A stretch of 64,000 nt of DNA from Paenibacillus uliginis N3/975 (GTDB taxonomy: Bacteria; Bacillota; Bacilli; Paenibacillales; Paenibacillaceae). The notes beneath the pieces were generated by a model. That model had not been told where the DNA came from. It did no database searches and saw nothing but the letters and a program-made list of their open reading frames with translations. The DNA lies in the NCBI RefSeq assembly GCF_900177425.1, contig NZ_LT840184.1, forward strand, positions 2,232,238-2,296,237, read 5' to 3'. Of the stretch, positions 17,920 through 25,948 are shown in pieces. The translations under genes and the position numbers were made by a program. How positions within the stretch are numbered: the stretch's first letter is position 1; every line of letters begins with the position of its first letter.

Positions 17920-18375
17920 ATGGTTGATTCCATCGATGAACGATTGACGGTACTCGGTATAACACTTCCTGAAGCTAGTGGGCCTGCTGCGAAGTACGCA
18001 AACGCTGTAACGGTAAACGGCCTTATGTTTGTGTCAGGCAAAGGTCCTGCGGGACAGCCGCGTGGGAAGCTTGGAGAAGCTTTTACGACTGAACAGGGAT
18101 ACGAATTTGCACGTCAAGCTGGGATCGAAGTGCTAGCTGTACTTAAGGAAACTCTTGGTTCGCTGGAAAAGGTAAAGAGGGTAGTGAAAATCCAAGGATT
18201 CGTGAATGCAGTATCCAGCTTCGAAGAACACCACAAGGTGTTAAACGGGTACTCAGACCTTCTGATGGATGTATTCGGTGAAGCCGGCGTTCATGCCCGT
18301 TCCGTATTGGGTGCTGTCTCGGTCCGGGATGATCTGCCCATTATCGTAGATTCTATTTTTCAGGTGGAGGAATGA
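17920..18375 (+). CDS. RidA / YjgF-YER057c-UK114 family protein
   Basis: 151 residues covering the whole RidA-like fold: VNGLMFVSGKGP, GYEFARQAGIEVLAVLKETL, VVKIQGFVNAV and ARSVLGAVSV. Canonical RidA hydrolyses reactive enamine/imine intermediates from PLP enzymes and carries a substrate-binding Arg near the C-terminus; the Arg in HARSVLGAV is in the expected place. The longer N-terminus (ERLTVLGITLPEA) suggests a YjgH-like subgroup rather than classical RidA. AGGAGGGG precedes the ATG. Its stop overlaps a truncated acetyltransferase ORF by ATGA. Confidence 0.9.
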   Translation: MVDSIDERLTVLGITLPEASGPAAKYANAVTVNGLMFVSGKGPAGQPRGKLGEAFTTEQGYEFARQAGIEVLAVLKETLGSLEKVKRVVKIQGFVNAVSSFEEHHKVLNGYSDLLMDVFGEAGVHARSVLGAVSVRDDLPIIVDSIFQVEE

Positions 18376-18602
18376 TACATGGTGGTCATATCGGTTTTGT
18401 TATCCGTCCGTCGGAGAGAAGCAAAGGTTATGGCAAGCTTCTGTTGAAAGAGCTGCTGGATAAGGCCAAGGAGAAACAAATCTCTGAGGTACTATTGACA
18501 TGTGATGAGGATAACGCTGCATCCCGCCGCATTATTGAGAGCAACGGGGGCAGGCTAAAAGACATACATGACGGAAGCTGTAAATACTGGATTATGACCT
18601 AA
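18372..18602 (+). pseudogene. N-terminally truncated GNAT acetyltransferase
   Basis: 76 residues carrying only the C-terminal half of a GNAT domain: GGHIGFVIRPSERSKGYGK is the beta4/motif A region that holds acetyl-CoA, and ASRRIIESNGGRL is the usual C-terminal helix. The first 80-100 residues of a normal enzyme are missing and the sequence upstream is RidA. It begins at an ATGA overlap with RidA, so it may still be translated, but without the N-terminal half it is unlikely to be a working enzyme. It probably arose by a deletion joining RidA to a GNAT gene. Confidence 0.7.
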
Positions 18603-18603
18603 C

Positions 18604-19461
18604 TTAAGAGGTAACGGGCTTGTCTAGCCAATCAAATATTCGGTTTACTGCAGTCTCATGCCAGTCAGCAGGAAAGTGGTGTCCAAGGTCTTTATACAGA
18701 TGCAAGCTGACATCCTTTCCTAATTCAAGCAGCCGTTCGTTCATTTGAAGTCCATGACCGACAGATACTTGCTCATCTAGAGTACCGTGTACGATAAGTA
18801 CAGGACATTGAATTTTATCTGCAAAATGAAGAGGGGATCGTTCAAGGTAACGCTCGGGGTATTTTGTCGGTGTGCCCCCGATCACTCTCTTCAGCATTCT
18901 GCGGAGATCGACACGTTCCTCATACGCCTGATTCATGTCCGATATACCGCTCCAAAGGATCAATTTGGATATCGCAGAAGTTGCTGCAGCCGCTTTAGCT
19001 GCATTGATTGATCCCCGAGAGAAACCGAGCATATAGATGGACTCCGTATCTACAAATGACAGCTTGGAAAGCCAAGTCATTGCGGACAGAACATCCATGA
19101 CATCCCGACCGCCGAACTCGTCCCGGCCTTGGCTTCCTTCATTTCCTCGATAGGCAGGAGCGAATACAGCATAGCCTCTAGCTGCGAATTGGCGAAGCCA
19201 ATCCAGTTTGACGGCACCATATTTACCGATACCCCCACGGCAATAGATAAGGAGAGGGAGCTTGTCTTTTTGAAGAGTGGACGTACCCTCTCCGTCTATA
19301 TCCAGTGGTGACTCTATTATCTCGACCCCTGATATATCGGAAACGGACTGGTTTATGTATTGTTTCAGAGGGGTACCTTTGTAATGCGTAAAGTTTGTCG
19401 GCATGCATAAATAGCCTTTAACTTGGAGATCATCTGATAAGTATGTTAATCGATAGATCAT
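18604..19461 (-). CDS. Prolyl-oligopeptidase-like alpha/beta hydrolase
   Basis: 285 residues. The nucleophile elbow is LGFSRGSINA (Ser near residue 155), the acid is in HGTLDEQV and the catalytic His is in DLGHHFPADWH. YCRGGIGKYG holds the oxyanion hole and FAPAYRGNEGSQGRDEFGG is typical of family S9-like acylaminoacyl hydrolases. Cytoplasmic. It converges on the RidA/GNAT pair with only one base between the stop codons and no obvious terminator there. Confidence 0.9.
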   Translation of the reverse strand: MIYRLTYLSDDLQVKGYLCMPTNFTHYKGTPLKQYINQSVSDISGVEIIESPLDIDGEGTSTLQKDKLPLLIYCRGGIGKYGAVKLDWLRQFAARGYAVFAPAYRGNEGSQGRDEFGGRDVMDVLSAMTWLSKLSFVDTESIYMLGFSRGSINAAKAAAATSAISKLILWSGISDMNQAYEERVDLRRMLKRVIGGTPTKYPERYLERSPLHFADKIQCPVLIVHGTLDEQVSVGHGLQMNERLLELGKDVSLHLYKDLGHHFPADWHETAVNRIFDWLDKPVTS

Positions 19462-19601
19462 GCTTAAACCGCCTTTGTGCTTTGTTGAAATGGATGTGTT
19501 GGCTTAATGTGACTATACCTTTAATGACGATAGCCAGCAACAATTTGAAGCTGTTGTTATGGGTACAAGTAAACAAAAAAGGGATTGGAAAAAGTTACAA
19601 C

Positions 19602-19630
19602 TTGCAAAGATTCCTACTCATATGTTAAAT
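19602..19630 (+). promoter_or_regulatory. Promoter of tRNA-His
   Basis: TTGCAA, 17 bases, TTAAAT, ending 20 bases before the tRNA. Confidence 0.6.
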
Positions 19631-19650
19631 TATAAATCACTGATTGATAT

Positions 19651-19724
19651 GGCGGTCGTGGCGAAGGGGTTAACGCACCGGTCTGTGGCTCCGGCATTCG
19701 TGGGTTCAAGTCCCATCGATCGCC
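19651..19724 (+). tRNA. tRNA-His (anticodon GTG)
   Basis: Folds as a cloverleaf with the histidine-specific extra G at -1 (19651) opposite C73. The 7-bp acceptor stem is complete, the D-arm is GGCGAAGGGGTTAACGC, and the anticodon loop is CTGTGGC (GTG). The T-arm is GTGGG-TTCAAGT-CCCAT. The anticodon stem has a T-T mismatch at 31-39 where the B. subtilis tRNA, from memory, has A-T. The 3' CCA is not encoded (CTT follows) and must be added. It stands alone between its own promoter and terminator. Confidence 0.92.
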
Positions 19725-19752
19725 CTTATAAAGCAAACTTAATAGTCAACAT

Positions 19753-19783
19753 AAAAGGAGAGCCCTCGGGCTCTCCTTTTATG
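19753..19783 (+). terminator. Terminator after tRNA-His
   Basis: AAAAGGAGAGCC pairs with GGCTCTCCTTTT; nearly perfectly symmetric and very strong. Confidence 0.92.
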
Positions 19784-19846
19784 TTTGTTATGTATTTTTG
19801 GATAGCAACGAAAATATATGTTCCCGATTTGGTGCGTAACAACAAT

Positions 19847-20347
19847 TTACCCGCGCTTTCTTTGTCCGAGGATTAGCCAAGCACCGCCGAGGACAAGCAA
19901 GATTGCAATCAAAGGCTGTACAATTGACAAATAACTCAGAACCGGTCCGATTGAGAAAACGACAAAGAATAACAGCGACAGCACGGTCAAAATATTGATC
20001 GGAATAAGCATCCACTTGTTGCGGGAGCCAAACCAGTAAAATTCGAACAGGCCTGCAGCAACGGCTAGAATGAATCCCGGCCACATGGTTCCCCAATTAT
20101 CAAATAAGGAAGCAATTTGGCTGACAATACCCGCTGTGAGCAGAATTCCTCCCGGAATAAGAAGTCCGACCCCTTTGCGTCCAACCATGGAAAAGTACAT
20201 CCAATGGAAGAACAGTCCGAGTGGAATGACAAACAGTGTAGGCCAAAACGTTGCGAAGATGGATCCTGTACTTATCATGCCTCCCTGGTTGAATAACAGA
20301 TAGGCACCCAGTAAGATCAGCAGCGGCGCAAGAATGGTTCGTTTCAT
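19847..20347 (-). CDS. LiaF-like small membrane protein
   Basis: 166 residues with about five to six membrane spans arranged as hydrophobic pairs (LAPLLILLGAYLLFNQGG, FWPTLFVIPLGLFFHWMYF, GLLIPGGILLTAGIV, MWPGFILAVAAGLFEFYWFG, IAILLVLGGAWLILG). The repeated GGI/FWP pattern is that of the LiaF N-terminal transmembrane domain; the soluble DUF2154 half is absent. LiaF proteins tune LiaSR cell-envelope stress signalling. The ATG at 20347 is preferred because AAAGGAG lies 8 bases upstream and directly abuts an ATG at 20359. A LuxR-type palindrome lies about 90 bases upstream. Confidence 0.78.
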   Translation of the reverse strand: MKRTILAPLLILLGAYLLFNQGGMISTGSIFATFWPTLFVIPLGLFFHWMYFSMVGRKGVGLLIPGGILLTAGIVSQIASLFDNWGTMWPGFILAVAAGLFEFYWFGSRNKWMLIPINILTVLSLLFFVVFSIGPVLSYLSIVQPLIAILLVLGGAWLILGQRKRG

Positions 20348-20433
20348 TACGTAAATCATCTCCTTTCATATGTACTCAATAAAGTGAGCATATCACGAAT
20401 TAAAAAGAGTGTCCTCCGTCTGAGGGTAAATGT

Positions 20434-20459
20434 ACTACCTAGACTTTAGTCTAGGTAGT
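20434..20459. promoter_or_regulatory. Perfect 12+12 palindrome, possible response-regulator box
   Basis: ACTACCTAGACT-TT-AGTCTAGGTAGT. The core GACTTTAGTC resembles boxes reported for LiaR/VraR/CesR-type regulators. It lies between the leftward LiaF-like gene and a rightward orphan terminator, and can act on either side. Identity with a LiaR box is inference. Confidence 0.5.
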
Positions 20460-20712
20460 GTATAAGGGGGACTTATATAAGTAGTGAGTCAGTTGAACGA
20501 ATAAAGTAAAACAAGAACAAAGATACTACATTTATACGAAAATCCGTTCCAGTTGGGGCGGATTTTTTGTCAAATTTGCATGCCAGATTATCGTTTTACA
20601 GTTTAGTTGGAAGTCCTTCCCATTTTCATATTCGTAAATCAATGTTTATATAATGATAGCTAGCATCAAGAAGTTGACGATTAACACAGAAAAATAAAGG
20701 GGACAGCATGAT
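20460..20712. other. Gene-free stretch between the palindrome and the ZIP gene
   Basis: The 365 bases between the two divergent genes (20348-20712) hold the palindrome, then about 80 bases without an ORF, then an orphan rightward terminator, then the ZIP promoter region with TATAAT at 20649-20654. A short non-coding transcript ending at the terminator is possible. Confidence 0.35.
20539..20568 (+). terminator. Orphan rightward terminator
   Basis: AAAATCCG pairs with CGGATTTT, and six T follow on the + strand. No rightward gene precedes it within 1 kb apart from the terminated tRNA. Confidence 0.7.
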
Positions 20713-21444
20713 ATGGAATCGGCTCTTATAGGTAGCTTTATTTCAGCCATGGCAACCGTGTTTGGAGCGGTGCCGTTATTATTCGTAAAAACATTATCCG
20801 AGAAATGGAAAGATATCCTCATCGCTTTTACGGCAGGAATCATGGTTTCTGCTTCGACCTTCGGCCTAATGCCTCAATCCTTGCAGGAAGGCGGGATCAT
20901 ACCGCTTACAGTCGGATTGCTGCTCGGTATTGTGGTCTTGGATCTGATTGAAAAAAACATTCCCCACATCGATGTGGAAAATCAGTCGCGTATAAGGTCT
21001 TTTGATTCTTCGTCATTGCTGGTCATTATTGCTTTGTTCCTTCATAACATTCCGGAAGGGCTTAGCACGGGATTCAGTTATGCGAGTCAAAATGTTGGAC
21101 TGGGACCCATGGTTGCAATCTCGATCGGCGCACAAAATATGCCGGAGGGATTAATCTTAGCCGTATTCCTGATTAACTCCCGAGTGAGCAGATTCAAAGC
21201 ATTTATGATCGTGTTCATAACCGGAATGATGGAGCTTGTTTCCGCTGTCGTTGGTTATTTTGCAGCTAGTTATATTGAATTTTTGATTGGTTACGGATTA
21301 GCATTTGCAGCTGGAGCCATGATGTTTATCGTGTATAAGGAACTGATTCCTGAGAGTCACGGACACGGGTATGAGCGTCCTTCAACCTATTCATTTATAA
21401 TAGGACTCCTGATCATGGTATATATTAGCTATGCTTTTGCTTGA
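20713..21444 (+). CDS. ZIP-family divalent metal transporter
   Basis: 243 residues, about eight spans. The metal-binding helices are intact: span IV HNIPEGLSTGFSYA and span V GAQNMPEGL with the paired Glu residues. KELIPESHGHGYE near the C-terminus adds His. Length and motifs fit the ZupT/GufA subgroup that imports Zn, Mn or Fe. No Zur or Fur box was recognised upstream. GGGGACAG precedes the start. Confidence 0.9.
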   Translation: MESALIGSFISAMATVFGAVPLLFVKTLSEKWKDILIAFTAGIMVSASTFGLMPQSLQEGGIIPLTVGLLLGIVVLDLIEKNIPHIDVENQSRIRSFDSSSLLVIIALFLHNIPEGLSTGFSYASQNVGLGPMVAISIGAQNMPEGLILAVFLINSRVSRFKAFMIVFITGMMELVSAVVGYFAASYIEFLIGYGLAFAAGAMMFIVYKELIPESHGHGYERPSTYSFIIGLLIMVYISYAFA

Positions 21445-21511
21445 TACATAAGGACCGGATGCTGTGAAAGGTCGAAACTGTTATAATGATGAGGAACCGA
21501 GGTGATGCGAT

Positions 21512-21772
21512 ATGGCGAAAAAAAAGGGAAGAAAAGAGACGCCTAGAACTGAATCTACAGATAAGCCGGCGACTCTTAAGGATTTGTTAAATCCGCAGGT
21601 GATCGAACGCTTAAAAGCCCAGGCTGATTCCCTGAAAGCTGATGAAGCAAAGAGACTTGAAGAAGAGCGTCTCAAGCGGGAAGCAGCACGTAAAGCAGAG
21701 CAGAAACGATTGGATAATGATTTTGAGCATCTGCTGGAAAATAGTGGGATGGATTGGCGCAAGTACAAATGA
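21512..21772 (+). CDS. YqkE-like small charged protein (DUF3886)
   Basis: 86 residues: a basic head (MAKKKGRKETP), LKDLLNPQVIERLKAQADSL, then a continuous charged coiled coil of KR/E residues and the ending SGMDWRKYK. This matches the layout of B. subtilis YqkE, a conserved Bacillales protein with no known function. GAGGTGATGCG precedes the ATG and a terminator overlaps its stop. Confidence 0.82.
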   Translation: MAKKKGRKETPRTESTDKPATLKDLLNPQVIERLKAQADSLKADEAKRLEEERLKREAARKAEQKRLDNDFEHLLENSGMDWRKYK

Positions 21773-21800
21773 ACAGGCGGCTTTAGCCGTCTGTTTTCTT
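21773..21800 (+). terminator. Terminator after the YqkE gene
   Basis: ACAGGCGGC-TTTA-GCCGTCTGT followed by TTT. Confidence 0.82.
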
Positions 21801-21857
21801 GTACTTATACCTCATTTGATGTGCTAACTTATTGCACTACTTGGTAACTAAATTTAC

Positions 21858-21904
21858 AACACGAGTCACCTGGCCTTTTGGCTATGGCAGATCGTGTTTT
21901 TTTG
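21858..21904 (+). terminator. Second terminator-like hairpin upstream of the HAD fragment
   Basis: AACACGA pairs with TCGTGTT across a 27-base loop containing GGCC-TTTT-GGC; a run of T follows. The rest of 21800-22034 shows no gene. Confidence 0.65.
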
Positions 21905-22034
21905 TTATTCAGACTTGCCTTTTCTCTAATCCAATTCTCTAGTATCCCTCGGCTTCTTATCCGATGTATAATTATGGAATACTGCTGTCTAAAGATAAAG
22001 ATGTGGTATTCATAAGATCTTGTGATGCTATTTA

Positions 22035-22484
22035 TTGGCCACAGTCCGAACAGAGGAGAAACGGATACAGCCTGTTATTTTTGAGGACACCGTGCCGTTT
22101 CTTGAAGAATGGACTGGACAGATACCTGTATTTATATTATCTAATATCGATTCAGAAGACCTCATAGCAGCAATTGAATATCACAGCTTGAAAGTGGGTG
22201 GAGTCATTACAAGTGAAGAGGTTCGCTCATATAAACCGAGGAAAGAAATGTTCCTGGAGGGATTGCACAGAACAGGTTTAAAACCTGATGAGGTGCTTCA
22301 TATCGGAGATTCCATTGTGAATGACGTCTATGGAGCCATGCAGTACGGGCTTGATGCAGTGTGGTTGAATCGTGCGGGGAAAGATAATCAGAAATCTATT
22401 CATCCTACTTATATCTATTCGGATTTGAACGCAGTTACGGAGATGATGAAGAGTCAAATTTCAAGTAAAATCGGGAAGTGTTGA
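22035..22484 (+). pseudogene. 5'-truncated HAD-family hydrolase
   Basis: About 149 codons encoding the C-terminal two thirds of a HAD phosphatase: motif II VFILSNIDS, motif III Lys in SYKPRKEMF and motif IV HIGDSIVNDVYGAM. The N-terminal motif I (DxDGT) with the catalytic Asp is absent, and an in-frame stop at 22023-22025 closes the frame upstream. No ribosome site precedes the only usable start (TTG at 22035). Almost certainly a decayed gene. Confidence 0.75.
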
Positions 22485-22526
22485 AACAGGTTACGGGGTA
22501 AAGTATTGCTTTTAGGAGGATACTAA

Positions 22527-22943
22527 ATGCATCTATTTAGAGAACTGGTTATTGAAGACTATGAACAGATTCTGGATTTATGGAGAAATACAGCAGGAGT
22601 TGTAATCAGTGAATCCGATTCGGAGCCCTCAATTAGAGCATTTTTAGATCGAAATCAAGGACTGAGCTTTGTATGTGAGGATGAAGGTCAGATTGTCGGA
22701 ACGGCCTTATGCGGCCATGACGGAAGAAGAGGTTTCTTGTATCATGTTGCCGTGAAGAGTTCATATCGGGGGCAGGGAATCGGATCGGCATTAGTTTCAT
22801 CCTGTCTTGAGCAGCTTAAGCAACGAGGTATACTGAGGTGTCAATGTATGGTTTTAGCGGATAACACAGTAGGTGGTCGGTATTGGTCTGCAGCGGGCTG
22901 GAATTGCCGGAGAGATGTCCTTCTGTATTCTCGTGATACGTAA
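22527..22943 (+). CDS. GNAT acetyltransferase
   Basis: 138 residues, a single full GNAT domain. FVCEDEGQIVGTALCGHDG forms beta2-beta3, HVAVKSSYRGQGIGSALV is the acetyl-CoA P-loop, and NTVGGRYWSAAGWNCRRDV ends the fold. Usual length. TTTAGGAGG precedes the ATG. The acceptor substrate is unknown. Confidence 0.9.
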   Translation: MHLFRELVIEDYEQILDLWRNTAGVVISESDSEPSIRAFLDRNQGLSFVCEDEGQIVGTALCGHDGRRGFLYHVAVKSSYRGQGIGSALVSSCLEQLKQRGILRCQCMVLADNTVGGRYWSAAGWNCRRDVLLYSRDT

Positions 22944-23015
22944 AAAACTTGCAGAAAACTCGAACGTAAGTTACAATAAGTAAGTGGAGATAATTACCTT
23001 AGGGGGTTGTGTTTG

Positions 23016-23735
23016 ATGAAGGTTGAGATCTGGTCGGACATTATGTGTCCGTTCTGTTATATTGGAAAACGCCGTATTGAGACGGCACTTAACGATTTTC
23101 CGCATAAAGAAGATGTTGAGGTTGTTTACCGCAGTTTTGAACTTGATCCGAATGCCTCTTATAAGCCGGGCGTATCCATAAACGAACTGCTAGCTGCCAA
23201 ATATGGCATGAGCATCGAACAAGCGCAGGCTTCTAACGATAATATTACAAAACAGGCTGCCCAAGATGGACTTACTTATCATCTGGATAAAATCCTTCCG
23301 GCAAACTCCTTTGACGCCCATCGGCTCATTCACTTTGCATCACAGCATGGCAAAATGAAAGAAATGACCGAGCGGCTTTTCCAAGCTTATTTCACAGAAA
23401 CACGTAATCTGGAGGACAAAGATCTTCTGGCTGATTTGGCGGCGGAAATAGGTCTATCCCGTGATGAAGCCGCCGCCGTACTCGCTGGAGACGCATTTTC
23501 CGCAGAAGTGCGGGCTGATGAAGAAGCAGCGAACCGGATTGGGGTTCGCGGTGTTCCATTCTTCGTATTGGATGGCAAATACGCCGTATCAGGGGCTCAA
23601 CCGTTGGAGGTATTTAAGGATGCCCTACAAAAAGCCTATGGTGAAGAAAAGCCATTGATTCTCGTGAATGATGATGACAATGCCGCTGGTGCTTGCACAG
23701 ACGGTACATGTGACATTCCTACGAACGGTAAATAA
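23016..23735 (+). CDS. DsbA-family (FrnE-like) oxidoreductase
   Basis: 239 residues without a signal peptide. MKVEIWSDIMCPFCYIGKRR gives the thioredoxin-fold active site CPFC at residues 11-14; the long helical insertion has NSFDAHRLIHFA and the cis-Pro loop is VRGVPFFVLDGKYAVSGAQ. FrnE-type proteins are cytoplasmic disulfide isomerases or oxidoreductases. The tail CTDGTCDI adds two more Cys, which may bind metal or form a disulfide. The ATG at 23016 lies 9 bases after AGGGGG; TTGs at 23007 and 23013 are less likely. Terminator follows. Confidence 0.92.
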   Translation: MKVEIWSDIMCPFCYIGKRRIETALNDFPHKEDVEVVYRSFELDPNASYKPGVSINELLAAKYGMSIEQAQASNDNITKQAAQDGLTYHLDKILPANSFDAHRLIHFASQHGKMKEMTERLFQAYFTETRNLEDKDLLADLAAEIGLSRDEAAAVLAGDAFSAEVRADEEAANRIGVRGVPFFVLDGKYAVSGAQPLEVFKDALQKAYGEEKPLILVNDDDNAAGACTDGTCDIPTNGK

Positions 23736-23747
23736 ATACAGTTCCAG

Positions 23748-23789
23748 AAGCACCCGGCTTTCATGAACATGATGGCAGGGTGCTTTTTT
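23748..23789 (+). terminator. Terminator after the FrnE-like gene
   Basis: AAGCACCC pairs with GGGTGCTT, followed by T-run. Confidence 0.85.
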
Positions 23790-23936
23790 ATATGGAATGA
23801 AGAAATTGTAAAGAGTTATTGAATTATGGGAACTTGTGTTCTAAAATAGTGATTATCGGAATATTTCGTTCTGAGGGTATACCATAGATTCATTTGATCA
23901 GATTTGATGATTAAACCAAGGAGGCGTTTATATTTT

Positions 23937-24749
23937 ATGATTCCATCGTTCCCATCAGAGCCGTTAATCGTTGACATCGAGTCATCTGAAGTTGATTATA
24001 TGACAGATCGGATGAAGGCCATTGAGGAACGGGACGGTAATCCGGAAGGCGTTGAAATAACGCGTATTGGCCATGCAGTTTGTTTGTATAGTAAAAGTAT
24101 GCCTTGGCCGTCATTTAACACGGTAAAAGGGATACGGTCTGAAGATATCCCATACATCGATGACATAATACACTTCTATCGGTCGAGAGATCGTAAATTT
24201 CAGATCGAAGTTGTTCCTTCGCTGGTTGACCAGAAACTGTTGAAAGCGCTTGCTGACAAAGGGATGTATCAATCTGGCTTTCATACTTCTATGTATATTA
24301 ACCCGGAGTCTCTGACTGATGAATTCCATTGGGCTGCGATCGATATTAGACCACTAAAGCGGGATGAGTTTGAGAAATACGCGACTGTTCATTGCATCGG
24401 AACAGGGTTGCCTCAGCAGGGTATACCATCTGTAGCACGAAACAACGAAGTGTTGTATGACCGTCCAGGATGGAGATTTTTTATGGCTTATATCAACGAT
24501 AATCCGGCTGCGGCAGGCGTAATGTATGTCAAGGGGGATATTGCTTCTTTGACGTTTGCCGCTACGTTACCAGAATACCGGCGGCAAGGGTTGCAGCAAG
24601 GACTACTCAGAAGACGGATCGCAGAAGCTGCAAGGGAGAGCTGCCGTATGGTGGTAAGTCAGTGTTCATTTATATCCCCAAGCCATCGTAATATGGAACG
24701 TGTCGGAATGAAGCTTGGATACGTGAGAACAGCTTGGACGGAGAGATAG
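23937..24749 (+). CDS. GNAT-family acetyltransferase, two-part
   Basis: 270 residues. The C-terminal half is a GNAT domain (AAAGVMYVKGDIASLTFAAT, EYRRQGLQQGLLRRRI, SHRNMERVGMKLGYVR). The N-terminal half is a degenerate lobe without the acetyl-CoA loop, as in other two-lobed GNATs. The ATG at 23937 follows AAGGAGG by 12 bases; an upstream ATG at 23907 precedes that site. Its end is close to the DUF4269-DinB gene, whose longest frame overlaps it by 16 bases, so the two are probably co-transcribed. Confidence 0.85.
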   Translation: MIPSFPSEPLIVDIESSEVDYMTDRMKAIEERDGNPEGVEITRIGHAVCLYSKSMPWPSFNTVKGIRSEDIPYIDDIIHFYRSRDRKFQIEVVPSLVDQKLLKALADKGMYQSGFHTSMYINPESLTDEFHWAAIDIRPLKRDEFEKYATVHCIGTGLPQQGIPSVARNNEVLYDRPGWRFFMAYINDNPAAAGVMYVKGDIASLTFAATLPEYRRQGLQQGLLRRRIAEAARESCRMVVSQCSFISPSHRNMERVGMKLGYVRTAWTER

Positions 24750-24808
24750 GAAATAAGAACGCTGCTTCTGGATTGAAGGTCAAATTGAAAGGTGTTGATC
24801 ATACAATT

Positions 24809-25858
24809 ATGGATTTTAGAGATCTTTCCTATTTAAAACGCGGAAATTACCGGCAGCAGGCTGTGTATGATGTTTTGGCAGAATTGCAGATTATGGATTT
24901 GCTTCAGGAGTTTGATCCTATACTCGTTGGAACGATTCCAATCGGAATTGATCTGCCGGAGAGCGATCTGGATATTATATGCTGCGTTTCAGACTTTAAA
25001 GTTTTCCAAAAAGTAATTACTGAACGTTTGGGAAGTCTACATACACTTTCTTTTTCTTCCGATCCAGAAAAGGCTCCAGAAAGCCTCGTCGTACAATTTA
25101 CATATAAAGATTGGCTCTTTGAGTTGTTTGCTCAGCCAGTTCCGACTGTCTTGCAAAACGGCTTTAGGCATATGGTGGTGGAGCACCGAATATTAAATAT
25201 CCTCGGTGAAGAGGCACGTCAAAACATTATTTCTCTCAAACAGTCGGGTGTGAAAACGGAACCGGCATTTGCGAAGCTGCTTGGTATCGAAGGAGATCCT
25301 TTTCAACAACTGCTTTTGTTATCCGATTGGTGTGAAGATGAATTAAGAACATTTTTAAAAAACAAGATTATTGGAGGCTTACAGGATATGAATGAGAAAA
25401 ATCAGCTCATAGAGCAGTACTCGGCATGGATTAATTTTATTAAGGTTTTGGAAGAGCAGAAAGAGGATTTTTGGAATCAACCGCTCGGAGAAGGGAAATG
25501 GTCTGTGCGCGATGTCGTTAGTCATATCATGAAATGGGATCAGTACTTCTTTGAAGAAGCCATTCGTAAAGTTAGCGAGGGAGAGGAACTGACAGTTAAA
25601 CATCTGGATTATAATGTGTTTAACGAGCAGGCCAAGCAGTACGGACGAACCTGCTCTATTCAAGAGTTGGTAGAGCAAACAAAGACATATCGCCAAACTC
25701 TGATAGACCACATTCAATCGTTGTCGGACGAGCAATATGATAAGGAATATACGGATGCGGACGGTCATCCATTCCAAACAGCCGTGTTCATGAAGGATTT
25801 CATCTGGCATGATCAGCATCATATGAAGCAAATTCAGCCTCTATTGAATAATCAATAA
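24809..25858 (+). CDS. DUF4269-DinB fusion protein
   Basis: About 349 residues from the ATG at 24809 (MDFRDLSYLKRG). Residues 1-190 match DUF4269, a nucleotidyltransferase-like family: LVGTIPIGIDLPESDLDIIC holds the GT..SDLDI core. From about residue 194 (codon 25388, MNEKNQLIEQYSAW) a complete DinB/YfiT-type four-helix domain follows, with WSVRDVVSHIMKWDQYFFEE and the metal-ligand-like HDQHHMKQI at the end. The internal ATG at 25388 is preceded by TTGGAGG at 25372-25378. The two parts therefore look like once-separate genes joined in frame, and the DinB half may also be made alone. A longer TTG start at 24734 is possible. Confidence 0.82.
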   Translation: MDFRDLSYLKRGNYRQQAVYDVLAELQIMDLLQEFDPILVGTIPIGIDLPESDLDIICCVSDFKVFQKVITERLGSLHTLSFSSDPEKAPESLVVQFTYKDWLFELFAQPVPTVLQNGFRHMVVEHRILNILGEEARQNIISLKQSGVKTEPAFAKLLGIEGDPFQQLLLLSDWCEDELRTFLKNKIIGGLQDMNEKNQLIEQYSAWINFIKVLEEQKEDFWNQPLGEGKWSVRDVVSHIMKWDQYFFEEAIRKVSEGEELTVKHLDYNVFNEQAKQYGRTCSIQELVEQTKTYRQTLIDHIQSLSDEQYDKEYTDADGHPFQTAVFMKDFIWHDQHHMKQIQPLLNNQ

Positions 25859-25948
25859 TGGTCGGTATTCTGTAAACAATTATTAATGAATGATCGCCGC
25901 TAATCCGTTACACTATGTATAACTGAATAATAAAGTGGGTGAAATGGG

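Noticed and set aside
19559..19876. 105-codon ORF across the tRNA-His
   Set aside because: It overlaps the tRNA gene, its terminator and the end of the LiaF-like gene.
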